The position numbers and the translations under genes were made by a program. From Bacillota bacterium (lineage in GTDB: Bacteria > Bacillota > Clostridia > Tissierellales > Peptoniphilaceae), in the NCBI GenBank assembly GCA_023393715.1, contig JAEXCD010000002.1, forward strand, positions 1 to 8,171: DNA of 8,171 nt, in the 5' to 3' direction. The notes beneath the pieces were generated by a model. It searched no databases, had not been told where the DNA came from, and saw only the letters and a program-made list of their open reading frames with translations. Shown one piece after another: positions 1 through 7,001 of this stretch (position 1 is its first letter; every line of letters begins with the position of its first letter).

Positions 1-1
1 C

Positions 2-988
2 GACAACACGCTGCAGTATCTGGCGTATTCACAGTTAGAGGGCCACAAGGGCGCCGTCGTTGCGATGGATCCGAAAACGGGACAAATCCTCGCCATGGTG
101 TCCCTGCCTTCCTATAATACCAATGAGCTCGACCGCGAATGGAATGAGCTCATCGAACGCGAGGACAGCCCGCTGCTCAACCGTGCATCGCTCGGTCTGT
201 ATACGCCGGGCTCCGTGATGAAGATGATTTCCGGGTTGGCATTTTTAGAGTATGGTACGGATCTGGCGTTTGAGGATGAAGGAACCTTTACAGTCAACGG
301 CTTCACGTACAGCAACATCAACGAGGAGCCGCATGGCGCGATTTCGCTCCGCGAGGCGCTGATCTATTCCTCAAATACGTATTTTGCCGCCAAAGCGCTC
401 GAAACGGGCGCTGCGGCAATGAAGACGGAGGCGGAACGGTTTTACCTGAATCAGGTCATCCCCTTTGATCTGCCGGTGTCGCAGTCGAGCATCAGCTATG
501 CGGCGGATATGGATGAGAACGAACTGGCGTCGAGCGGCTTCGGACAGGGAAAGACGCTGGTTTCTCCGCTGAACATGTGCATGGCCTATGCGGCGATTGC
601 CAATGGCGGGTCGTTACTGGCTCCGACAATCGTCGATGCCGTAGTATCTCCGGACGGAGCAGAGGTCTATCGACCGAAGACGCAGACGCTGTCTTATCAG
701 GTGGGCAGCCCTGAACACGTCTCACAGATGAAGTCCTATTTGCAGGATGTCGCGATTGAGACGGGCTCGGCGGCGCAGATTGAAAATTACCAGGTCGCCG
801 GGAAGACCGGTACGGCGCAGAATGTCAGCGACAAGACGCATGCATGGTACTGCGGCTTTGCCCCGGCTCAAAATCCTCAGATCGTCGTTTGCGTCGTATT
901 GGAGGAAGAGGGCGAATCCGGAGGCAGCGCCGCGGCGCCGGTGGCGGGCGTGCTTTTTGACTACTGGCTGAATCAACGGAATCGTTGA
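2..988 (+). CDS. Class B penicillin-binding protein (peptidoglycan D,D-transpeptidase), 5'-truncated by window
   Basis: This is the C-terminal transpeptidase domain of a PbpA/FtsI-like penicillin-binding protein, an enzyme that cross-links peptidoglycan stem peptides outside the membrane. The open frame runs from the first bases of the window, so the ATG at 65 is internal (residue 22 of 328 visible); it encodes the M of the conserved VVAMDPKTGQILAM segment. All three penicilloyl-serine transferase motifs are present: SVMK (visible residues 71-74, catalytic Ser, usually STFK), SSN (123-125) and KTGT (268-271). GFGQGKTLVSPLNMCMAY, typical of class B enzymes, lies between the second and third motifs. 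The membrane anchor and N-terminal dimerisation domain lie upstream of the window. The degV gene follows after 35 bp with no terminator between, so the two may be cotranscribed. The family call is firm. Whether it acts in elongation or division cannot be decided from this fragment; the overall motif pattern resembles PbpA proteins encoded beside FtsW/RodA-type flippases. Confidence 0.95.
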   Translation, partial: DNTLQYLAYSQLEGHKGAVVAMDPKTGQILAMVSLPSYNTNELDREWNELIEREDSPLLNRASLGLYTPGSVMKMISGLAFLEYGTDLAFEDEGTFTVNGFTYSNINEEPHGAISLREALIYSSNTYFAAKALETGAAAMKTEAERFYLNQVIPFDLPVSQSSISYAADMDENELASSGFGQGKTLVSPLNMCMAYAAIANGGSLLAPTIVDAVVSPDGAEVYRPKTQTLSYQVGSPEHVSQMKSYLQDVAIETGSAAQIENYQVAGKTGTAQNVSDKTHAWYCGFAPAQNPQIVVCVVLEEEGESGGSAAAPVAGVLFDYWLNQRNR

Positions 989-1010
989 GAACAGATTTGA
1001 AAACGAAAGA

Positions 1011-1016
1011 GGAGGG
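1011..1016 (+). promoter_or_regulatory. Ribosome binding site deciding the degV start
   Basis: GGAGGG ends 7 nt before the ATG at 1024. It argues against the in-frame TTG at 985, which would overlap the end of the preceding gene and has no such site. Confidence 0.8.
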
Positions 1017-1023
1017 AGAAGCA

Positions 1024-1872
1024 ATGCTTCGAATTCTTGCAGATACTGCGGCAGATATCACAAAAGACCGGGCAACGGAGTGGGGCGTAGAGCTGATTAC
1101 GATTCCCATTGAGTTCGAGGACGGCCCACACGAGCAGGGCGGTGAGGAGGATATTCGCCGTTTTTACGAAAAGCTTCAGCAGAGTCGGGAGCTGCCCCGA
1201 ACCAGTCAGCCGATTTTTGGAGAACTGGTCGAAAAGTTTGAAGAAATTCGCGAGGCCGGAGACGAAGCAGTTGTACTGCTGTTGTCGAGGACGATCAGCG
1301 GGACGGTGGAATCGGCGCAAAAAGCAAGGGAGCTGGTCGGGTATGACGGGATTGACATCATCGACACGAAAAACGGAACGACCGGGCAGTCGCTCATCGT
1401 TCAGATGGCGGTGGCGCTGCGCAATCAGGGACTTTCTCGCGTACAAATGATCGAAAAGCTGCAGTGGGTTATTGATCACGTCGAGGCGATGGCTTCCGTC
1501 GATACCCTGGAATACCTTAAAAAGGGCGGCCGCATTCCGCCCGCGCTGGCTATTGTCGGCAATGCGCTGAAGCTGAAGCCGTTGATTCACTTCAATCCTC
1601 AGGGACAGCTTGTATCGCTTCGGAGGGATCGCGGAACGAAAGCAGCGCACCGAAACATGATTCAGGAGATGGTGAATGCACAGGTGCATCCGGATTATCC
1701 AGTGCTGGTGGGCTACACATCGAATCGCACCATCGCCGAAGAGGTGCGGGATCGGCTGTCCGAGCTGCTGGGCCGTGAGGATATTGAGCTTCGGCCGATC
1801 AGCGGGGTTGTCGGAACTCATTTGGGGACGAACAGCGTATCCATCGCCGCAGTCGTCGAACAGCGCCCGTGA
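1024..1872 (+). CDS. degV: DegV family fatty-acid-binding protein
   Basis: A 282-residue protein, the normal length for the DegV family. Members are cytosolic proteins that bind a long-chain fatty acid; some (FakB) present it to the kinase FakA for phosphorylation and entry into phospholipid synthesis. Family landmarks appear in order: ADTAADI (residues 6-12, equivalent of SDSTADL), TSQP (60-63) and LSRTISGTVESA (87-98), which line the fatty-acid head-group pocket in known structures, then DTKNGTTGQ (114-122), VDTLEYLKKGGRI (159-171) and a C-terminal GTHLGTNSVSI (264-274). The last motif usually reads G.H.GPG, so this copy differs there, and DT replaces the usual DS at 114-115. It lies 35 bp behind the PBP gene, likely in one operon, and is followed by a terminator-like hairpin. 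No fakA-like gene is in the window, so a FakB role is possible but not shown. Confidence 0.92.
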   Translation: MLRILADTAADITKDRATEWGVELITIPIEFEDGPHEQGGEEDIRRFYEKLQQSRELPRTSQPIFGELVEKFEEIREAGDEAVVLLLSRTISGTVESAQKARELVGYDGIDIIDTKNGTTGQSLIVQMAVALRNQGLSRVQMIEKLQWVIDHVEAMASVDTLEYLKKGGRIPPALAIVGNALKLKPLIHFNPQGQLVSLRRDRGTKAAHRNMIQEMVNAQVHPDYPVLVGYTSNRTIAEEVRDRLSELLGREDIELRPISGVVGTHLGTNSVSIAAVVEQRP

Positions 1873-1879
1873 GGACGGG

Positions 1880-1903
1880 ACAGGGGCTGACCCTGTGTTT
1901 TTT
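1880..1903 (+). terminator. Short intrinsic terminator or attenuator between degV and the CHR genes
   Basis: ACAGGG (1880-1885) pairs with CCCTGT (1891-1896) across a 5-nt loop GCTGA, followed by G and six T (1898-1903). The 6-bp stem with a U-run fits a modest Rho-independent terminator starting 8 bp after the degV stop. The AGGAGG of the next gene begins 2 bp after the U-run, so there is no room for a separate promoter. Partial read-through into the transporter genes is therefore likely. Confidence 0.6.
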
Positions 1904-1904
1904 C

Positions 1905-1910
1905 AGGAGG
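1905..1910 (+). promoter_or_regulatory. Ribosome binding site for first CHR gene
   Basis: AGGAGG lies 5 nt before the ATG at 1916 and fixes the start. The frame is open back to 1676, but that part overlaps degV in another frame and carries no transporter similarity. Confidence 0.8.
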
Positions 1911-1915
1911 CGGAT

Positions 1916-2515
1916 ATGAAGCGAGCCCGTGAAAATGCAATTCATGAAGAACGGCAGGAGAAGGTTACGCTCAAACAGCTCTTTTTCATCTTTTTGAAAA
2001 TCAATGCGCTGACGTTTGGCGGGGGATATACCATCGTTCCGGTAATCCAGGACGAGTTTGTGGAACGGCGCCGTTTAATCGACGAGGAGGAGATGATGAA
2101 TCTCGTCGCTCTGGCGCAGTCCGGACCGGGGGCCATGGCGATTAACACCTCGATCCTGACGGGATATCGCATTCGCGGTCCGCTGGGCGCATTGGTCTGC
2201 CTTCTGGCATCCGTACTCCCGTGCCTCGTCATTATTTCGCTCTTATACTATGTCTACGAGGCGTTTTCCGCGAACGAGTGGGTGCAATCCGCGCTCTTGG
2301 CGATGGGCGGAACGATCAGCGCCGTGCTTCTGGTAACGACGATCCGCATGGCGCAGACGGCGCTGCGAAAGCATCCGGCGATCAGCGGGTGCCTGATGGC
2401 GTTTTCGTTTCTCACCTCGTTTTTTCTCCACTGGAGCACGGCGCTCATCCTTTTGATCTGCGGTCTGTTTGGCCTGACGTGGTTTTCGTTTTGTCAGAAA
2501 GGCGGTGTGGTATGA
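1916..2515 (+). CDS. Chromate (CHR) transporter, N-terminal-type half
   Basis: A 199-residue membrane protein of the short-chain CHR (ChrA) family, each member of which carries one CHR domain. It has a charged cytoplasmic N-terminus (1-18) and a first hydrophobic segment containing the family motif TFGGGY (33-38). The signature QSGPGAMAINTS (69-80) and GYRIRGPLGA (83-92) follow, corresponding to the conserved Q..PGP and G...G..GA motifs. Further hydrophobic stretches lie at about 88-115, 124-145 and 156-190. Proven ChrA proteins export chromate, but many anaerobe members have no tested substrate, so the substrate here is unknown. The stop overlaps the start of the second CHR gene (ATGA at 2512-2515), so the halves should be translationally coupled and probably form a heteromer. 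The pair could descend from an internal duplication with the two copies remaining separate genes. Confidence 0.9.
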   Translation: MKRARENAIHEERQEKVTLKQLFFIFLKINALTFGGGYTIVPVIQDEFVERRRLIDEEEMMNLVALAQSGPGAMAINTSILTGYRIRGPLGALVCLLASVLPCLVIISLLYYVYEAFSANEWVQSALLAMGGTISAVLLVTTIRMAQTALRKHPAISGCLMAFSFLTSFFLHWSTALILLICGLFGLTWFSFCQKGGVV

Positions 2516-3081
2516 CGCCGCTTATTTCTCTGTATCTGACCTTTGCCAAAATCGGGGCGATGGCCTTCGGCGGCGGCTATGCGTCGCTTCCCTTAATCGA
2601 GCGCTATGTGATCCGGGAGCACCAGTGGATTACCATGCGGGGCATGACCGATCTCGTGTCGCTGTCTCAGATGACGCCGGGGCCGGTGGCGATCAATACG
2701 GCGACCTTTATCGGGACAAAAGTACAGGGAATTCCGGGCGCGATTATTGCAACTCTGGGCAATGTGACGATTCCCCTGATTCTGATGCTGGCGCTCGGCC
2801 GTATTATTTTTGAAGGAACGAGACCTGCGTGTATTGACCGCATTCTGAGCGGACTCAAGCCGGCGATTGTGGGGTTGATTGCGATTGCGGCACTTTCCAT
2901 GCTTCGAAGCTCTCTTTTCACAGGGGGAACGGTCGGAATCCATACGGTGGAGCTCCTGCCGCTTTTGTGCTTCGGCATCGGGCTGGCCTTTTATTGGCGA
3001 AGGAAATTAAATGTCATCCAGTTGGTCGGCGTGGCCGCCGCCGTCGGCGTCGTATGGCATGCAGCGGCCATGCTGTTATAA
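2512..3081 (+). CDS. Chromate (CHR) transporter, C-terminal-type half
   Basis: A 189-residue partner of the preceding gene, also one CHR domain. FGGGY is at residues 19-23, SQMTPGPVAINT at 52-63 (the canonical PGP is intact here, whereas the first gene has PGA), then GTKVQGIPGA at 68-77. LSGLKPAIVGLI (112-123), a feature typical of CHR domains, follows, and hydrophobic segments continue to the C-terminus. The start ATG at 2512 overlaps the previous stop by four bases and only a weak AAAGGCGG precedes it, so translation is probably coupled to the first half. The frame is open upstream to 2221, but that region translates to non-family sequence inside the first CHR gene. The gene ends just 2 bp before the palindromic element at 3084-3184, which likely terminates its transcript. 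Confidence 0.9.
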   Translation: MTPLISLYLTFAKIGAMAFGGGYASLPLIERYVIREHQWITMRGMTDLVSLSQMTPGPVAINTATFIGTKVQGIPGAIIATLGNVTIPLILMLALGRIIFEGTRPACIDRILSGLKPAIVGLIAIAALSMLRSSLFTGGTVGIHTVELLPLLCFGIGLAFYWRRKLNVIQLVGVAAAVGVVWHAAAMLL

Positions 3082-3083
3082 AT

Positions 3084-3184
3084 AAAAGGGCTGTGTCGAA
3101 TGATTGCTGAACCGCCTTCCTCAAGTCAGACCAAACCTAACTTTCGGAGAGCGTTCATGTATCATTCAGGCACAGCCCCTTTTT
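3084..3184. repeat. Near-complete palindromic intergenic element (bidirectional terminator, possible MITE)
   Basis: The outer arms 3084-3104 and 3161-3184 are inverted copies: the left reads AAAAGGGCTGTGTCGAATGAT, and the reverse complement of the right begins AAAAAGGGGCTGTGCC and ends GAATGAT, differing by one substitution and small indels. After a 4-nt asymmetric step (3105-3108 against 3157-3160), an inner imperfect pair continues: GAACCGCCTTCCTCAAG (3109-3125) with CTTTCGGAGAGCGTTC (3141-3156). This leaves a 15-nt apical loop. Both strands end in a T-rich tract, so the element can act as a terminator for the CHR genes on the plus strand and trkH on the minus strand. The size and tip sequence also resemble a small non-autonomous mobile element. 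No target-site duplication is clear. The inverted structure is certain; a mobile origin is not. Confidence 0.7.
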
Positions 3185-3230
3185 GATTTTGAATGCCCGT
3201 GTCGCCCGCATCGAAAATCGAGAGAAGCGC

Positions 3231-4679
3231 CTACAGACGCCTCCACGTTTTTGGGGAGCAGAGGATGACGACCGGCCAGATCTCCAGCCGTCCGGTAATC
3301 ATGCCCATGCTGAGCGTCAGCTTGGAAAGAGCCGAAAAGCCGGCATAGTTTCCGGTGGGACCGACGACATCCAGACCGGGACCGATGTTGTTCAGCGTTG
3401 CGGCAACGGCGGAGAAGGCCGTCTGAAAATTCGGGCTGTCCAGACTGACGATGAACAGCATAAAGATAAAGATCAAAAGGTAGCAGCTGAGATAGCTTTT
3501 CAGCGAGCGAAGGGATCCCTCCGAAATCGTACGGCGATTAAACCGAACCGGGGCGATACGGTTTGGCTCACGCTGCTTTTTCAGCTCGGCTTTTGCGGCT
3601 TTGATGTAGACGGCGACGCGGGACACCTTTAATCCGCCGCCGGTTGATCCCGCACAGGAGCCGATAAACATGGCCAAGAGCAGAACGATATGCGAGAACA
3701 GCGGCCACGAATCAAAGTTGGCGGTCGCATAGCCCGTCGTCGTGATAATGGAGCTGACCGAAAAGAAGACGTCGCGGACGAGGAGCAGGGGATTCGTGTA
3801 CAGCGGCCAAACGTTGAGGCAGATCAAAAGGACGGCGACGAATATAATCCCCAGGTACCACCGAAGCTCTTCGTCGTGGAAGAAGTCGCGGAAGTTTTTC
3901 AGCAGGAGGAGGTAGTAGAGGTTGAAGTTGATTCCAAAAGCGATCATCGAGACGGAAAGCACGTTGTGAATATAGCTCGAGGAATAATAGGCGATGGAAT
4001 TGTTCTTGATACCAAAGCCGCCTGTGCCCGCGGCGCCGAATGCGTGACAGAGCGAATCGAACAGCGGCATGCCGCCGAGGAGCAGGAGCACGACAACGAT
4101 TGCGGTCATCGCCAGGTAGATTGCATACAAAAGGCGCGCGGTTCGCCCAAGCTTGGCAACCAATTTTCCAAATGTCGGCCCGGGAACCTCGGCGCGCATC
4201 ATATGTACGGAATCGGCAGATGTCTTAGGGGACAACGCCAGCGCAAAAACGAGAACGCCCATGCCGCCGATCAGGTGGGTAAAGGAACGCCAGAACAGGA
4301 TGGAATGGCTGAGTGCTTCGACGTTGTTGCACACGGAGGCGCCCGTCGTCGTAAAGCCGGAGGCGATTTCAAAGAAGCTGTCGATGAGCGAGGGAAACTG
4401 GCGCGTCAAAAACAGCGGCAATCCGCCGAAAAACGACATCAAAATCCACAGGCTGGCGCAGATAACCATGCCCTCACGCGTGTAAAAGCGATTATTCGTC
4501 GGGCGGAAGAAGGTTAAAAGGCAGGAGCAGGCAAGCAATACGGCGATGCTGAACAGCCAGCAGGCAATGGTGTCGGAGGATTCCCTGTAGAGGAAAGCGA
4601 CGATCAGCGGGCATACCATCAGATACGCCTCCGTGCGAAGCAGCTTTCCGACCATTGTCGAAATCATGCGATAATTCAT
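3231..4679 (-). CDS. trkH: Trk/Ktr-type potassium uptake channel subunit TrkH
   Basis: A 482-residue integral membrane protein, full length for TrkH, forming the K+ translocation pore. It contains the four M1-P-M2 repeats of the superfamily, with pore-loop filters at TTTGAS (residues 110-115), GTGGFG (218-223), TTTGYAT (313-319) and NNIGPG (430-435). The conserved GSCAGSTGGGLKVSR (340-354) follows the third loop, and GRLEIWPV (463-470) lies near the C-terminus, as in TrkH proteins. The ATG at 4677-4679 lies 3 bp after the trkA stop, and its AGGAGG (4686-4691, minus strand) sits inside the end of trkA, so the two genes are translationally coupled. The protein works with TrkA, which gates it in response to nucleotide binding. 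It is the last gene of the nadK-trkA-trkH operon and ends 46 bp from the palindromic element. KtrB is the closest alternative name, but pairing with a double-RCK TrkA of about 450 residues favours TrkH. Confidence 0.96.
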   Translation of the reverse strand: MNYRMISTMVGKLLRTEAYLMVCPLIVAFLYRESSDTIACWLFSIAVLLACSCLLTFFRPTNNRFYTREGMVICASLWILMSFFGGLPLFLTRQFPSLIDSFFEIASGFTTTGASVCNNVEALSHSILFWRSFTHLIGGMGVLVFALALSPKTSADSVHMMRAEVPGPTFGKLVAKLGRTARLLYAIYLAMTAIVVVLLLLGGMPLFDSLCHAFGAAGTGGFGIKNNSIAYYSSSYIHNVLSVSMIAFGINFNLYYLLLLKNFRDFFHDEELRWYLGIIFVAVLLICLNVWPLYTNPLLLVRDVFFSVSSIITTTGYATANFDSWPLFSHIVLLLAMFIGSCAGSTGGGLKVSRVAVYIKAAKAELKKQREPNRIAPVRFNRRTISEGSLRSLKSYLSCYLLIFIFMLFIVSLDSPNFQTAFSAVAATLNNIGPGLDVVGPTGNYAGFSALSKLTLSMGMITGRLEIWPVVILCSPKTWRRL

Positions 4680-4682
4680 CGC

Positions 4683-6035
4683 TTACCTCCTGAGGATGTC
4701 GTCGATGCCGCGATAATCGTGATGCTTTGTAATAACGATGACGTGGTCGCCGGGATAAATCTGATCCTGGCCGGTCGGGAAGATCAGCTGCTCTTTGCGA
4801 ATGATCAATCCGATCAGCGTGTCACTTTTGATGTCGAGTGAGACCAGAGGCTTGCCGATGGACTCGGAGGAGGAGCGCACGTAAAACTGCAAAACCTCGG
4901 CGGAGCCGTTGGGCAGGCGGAGCAGCGCCTCAATATTGGAAGCAGCCGCATTTTGAACGGAGCGGACGATGCGCACGATCGTCGTCGCCATGATCTCGGC
5001 AGGCGTGACGATCGACTGAAGACCGACGTTGTTGAGGATGGGCAGCATGGTGGTGCGATTGATCTTGGTAATCGTTCGCGGCACCTTTTTCGAATTGGCA
5101 AACATGGAAAGAATGACGTTCTCTTCGTCGATGCCGGTCATGGTAATCACGCAGTCGAAGGCGTCGATGTTTTCTTCAATGAGCAGGTTCTGATCGGTTC
5201 CGTCGCCCTGGATGACGTCGACATGCGGAAATTGATCCGCCAAATCGAGCGCGACGATTTCCTTGTGCTCAATCACCTTAATTTGAATGCGGCTGTTTCG
5301 CAAAAGGTCGAGCAGGTAGTATGTAATACGCCCGCCGCCGATGATGAGCACCGACCGAATGCGCTCCAGTGTACCGAGAGATTTATAGAGGCAGCTGAGG
5401 TCGTCGCGTTTTCCCGTGACAAAAAAGCGATCTCCCTCGTGGAGCACGGTCGCGCCGCCGGGAATAATCGTCGCATCCTCCCGAAGGAGGATGCCGCCGA
5501 GCAGCCCGCTGAAGCGCTGACGAAATTCAATCATGGACATGCCGTTCAAAAGAGAGTTGTGCTGAATGGGCAGCTCGACGAAATTGACGTGGGCGTTGGA
5601 AAAGGGCTCGACGCTGAGCGCGGAAGGGAATTGGATCATTCGGTAGATCTCCTGCGCCGCTTCCATTTCGGGGTTGATCATTCGCGTAATGCCCAGGTTT
5701 TCGCGGACAAAGCCCATGTGCGAGGCGTATTCCGGCGTGCGGACGCGCGCAATCGTCTGTGCAGCGCCCATTTTCTTTGCGATGACACAGGAAATGATGT
5801 TGACCTCATCCTCCGGAGTAACCGAAATGAAGATGTCGCACGAGTCGACCTTGGCCTCCTTTTGAACATCATAAAAAGAGCCGTTCCCGACGAGACCCAA
5901 AATATCAAAGCGATCCAACAGATCCTGCAGCTTGCCGGGCTCGCGCTCAATCAGGGTAATATCGTGCCCCTCTGAGCTCAGATTGGCACAAAGCGCGGTG
6001 CCGACCTTGCCGGCGCCGACGATGACGATTTGCAT
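4683..6035 (-). CDS. trkA: Trk potassium uptake regulatory subunit TrkA (double RCK)
   Basis: A 450-residue cytosolic protein, the usual TrkA length, made of two RCK units. The first Rossmann fold has GAGKVG (residues 7-12), acidic E30 at the end of strand 2 (expected to contact the adenosine ribose and favour NAD(H)) and GNGS (50-53). The second has IIGGGRITYYL (231-241), E256 and GDGT (277-280). RCK_C subdomains follow each, at about 140-215 and 370-440; the second ends near YPGDHVIVI (427-435). In characterised systems TrkA rings bind NAD(H) or ATP/ADP and open or close TrkH. The start is fixed by GAGGAGG (6041-6047, minus strand) 5 nt before the ATG. The stop is 3 bp from trkH and the start is 31 bp from nadK, so all three form one operon. 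Both nucleotide-binding motifs look intact. Confidence 0.96.
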   Translation of the reverse strand: MQIVIVGAGKVGTALCANLSSEGHDITLIEREPGKLQDLLDRFDILGLVGNGSFYDVQKEAKVDSCDIFISVTPEDEVNIISCVIAKKMGAAQTIARVRTPEYASHMGFVRENLGITRMINPEMEAAQEIYRMIQFPSALSVEPFSNAHVNFVELPIQHNSLLNGMSMIEFRQRFSGLLGGILLREDATIIPGGATVLHEGDRFFVTGKRDDLSCLYKSLGTLERIRSVLIIGGGRITYYLLDLLRNSRIQIKVIEHKEIVALDLADQFPHVDVIQGDGTDQNLLIEENIDAFDCVITMTGIDEENVILSMFANSKKVPRTITKINRTTMLPILNNVGLQSIVTPAEIMATTIVRIVRSVQNAAASNIEALLRLPNGSAEVLQFYVRSSSESIGKPLVSLDIKSDTLIGLIIRKEQLIFPTGQDQIYPGDHVIVITKHHDYRGIDDILRR

Positions 6036-6066
6036 ACTTTCCTCCTCGATGCAATGACGTTGAAGT

Positions 6067-6870
6067 TTATTGCAGAAATTTATCCTTCAGGTTAAACCAG
6101 TACCAATCCGGACGAAATACGACGCGGCGAATGGTCTGCTCCGGCTGATCGATCCGAATGCTGCGCAATCCGCGATAGTGCTGTTCCAACCCGTCGACGA
6201 CCAGCTTGATCGCATCACAGTCCTCACGGTCCGGGTGAACGGTGCAAACCGATGAGGAAGGAACGACGATGGACGCGGGCAATGTGTGATAGCGCCGAGA
6301 TTTTCCCGAGGCTACAACCGCGAATTGAAAGCCGTCTAATGTCTGGTACAGGATGGAGCCGCCGGCCGATAAATTATATCCGGTCGAGCCTGCCGGTGTC
6401 GAGAGCAAAATACCGTCTCCTGCGAGATCGATGAGGGGGATCTGATCGAACTGAACCTGAAAATGCAGCATTCTCGTTTCGGATGAGGTGATGGCGAATT
6501 CATTGACCGCCAGAACCTCATAAGTCCAGGAGTCGGTTTCGACGCGGGCGCGAAGCAGGTGCAGCTGATCGAGGTGGAACGAACCGCGTGCGAGCAATTC
6601 GAAATACTCGTCCAACCGCTCCGCGTCGATCTCCTGAAAAAAGCCTAAATGCCCCGTGTTGATGCCCACAAAGGGGATGGATGAAAAAGAGCTGTTCCGA
6701 ACAGCGCGCAGAAATGTGCCGTCTCCGCCCAATACGATATTGTAGACGGCGTCCGAATGATAGATGCGGCTGACCTCAAAGCCGTTTTTATGCAGGACGT
6801 CGATGACCCTGTTTTTTACCGCGCCGGAGCGCGAGGTGTGGTTGGCGAATAGATTGACGATTTTCCCCAT
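6067..6870 (-). CDS. nadK: NAD kinase
   Basis: A 267-residue cytosolic enzyme that phosphorylates NAD at the 2'-OH of its adenosine ribose to make NADP, the only de novo NADP source in most bacteria. Diagnostic motifs are present: LGGDGT (residues 47-52, catalytic GGDGT loop), GINTGHLGF (69-77), NE (123-124) and GDGILLSTPAGSTGYN (151-166), the conserved DG...STP.GSTAY segment. Length matches Bacillota NadK (about 265). The ATG at 6868-6870 has AAAGGAG (6876-6882, minus strand) 5 nt upstream. The frame is open further to 7041, but that part has no family similarity and would run across the putative RNA promoter, so it was excluded. It is the first gene of nadK-trkA-trkH. In many Clostridia nadK sits with argR/recN, so this neighbour set is less usual. 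Confidence 0.95.
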   Translation of the reverse strand: MGKIVNLFANHTSRSGAVKNRVIDVLHKNGFEVSRIYHSDAVYNIVLGGDGTFLRAVRNSSFSSIPFVGINTGHLGFFQEIDAERLDEYFELLARGSFHLDQLHLLRARVETDSWTYEVLAVNEFAITSSETRMLHFQVQFDQIPLIDLAGDGILLSTPAGSTGYNLSAGGSILYQTLDGFQFAVVASGKSRRYHTLPASIVVPSSSVCTVHPDREDCDAIKLVVDGLEQHYRGLRSIRIDQPEQTIRRVVFRPDWYWFNLKDKFLQ

Positions 6871-6875
6871 GTGGA

Positions 6876-6882
6876 CTCCTTT
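6876..6882 (-). promoter_or_regulatory. Ribosome binding site deciding the nadK start
   Basis: Minus-strand AAAGGAG lies 5 nt before the ATG at 6870 and selects it over upstream in-frame codons. Confidence 0.8.
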
Positions 6883-6909
6883 CGGACGGGTTGATGTTGT
6901 TCTAATCCT

Positions 6910-6938
6910 ATCATATTCAGGAGCATACAGAAAGCCTA
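6910..6938 (-). promoter_or_regulatory. Possible sigma-A promoter of nadK-trkA-trkH
   Basis: On the minus strand TATGAT (6915-6910) matches the -10 consensus at five of six positions and would give a leader of roughly 33 nt. The -35 region 17 bp upstream (TAGGCT, 6938-6933) is poor, so this is a tentative or weak promoter. Confidence 0.35.
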
Positions 6939-6966
6939 AGCAGCATGGAAGCGATTGTCCGTTTAC

Positions 6967-6995
6967 TTGCAGAGAAGGGGGAAAACTGATATAAT
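6967..6995 (+). promoter_or_regulatory. Sigma-A promoter of the structured RNA
   Basis: TTGCAG (6967-6972) and a perfect TATAAT (6990-6995) are separated by exactly 17 bp. Transcription would start near 7002. No coding gene begins downstream before a terminator at 7170-7214, so the promoter appears to serve a stand-alone RNA. Confidence 0.75.
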
Positions 6996-7001
6996 CGAGA
7001 T

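Noticed and set aside
973..1821. A 282-codon minus-strand open frame opposite degV
   Set aside because: degV carries family motifs along its whole length on the other strand; the antisense product is histidine- and arginine-rich with no family features.
3690..4517. A 275-codon plus-strand open frame opposite trkH
   Set aside because: It lies entirely antisense to an unmistakable trkH. Its translation is low-complexity and charged with no domain, as expected from codon bias of the real gene; there is no ribosome binding site or operon context.
4953..5975. A 340-codon plus-strand open frame opposite trkA
   Set aside because: It is antisense to trkA, whose motifs are intact throughout. The antisense translation has no recognisable fold and no start signal.
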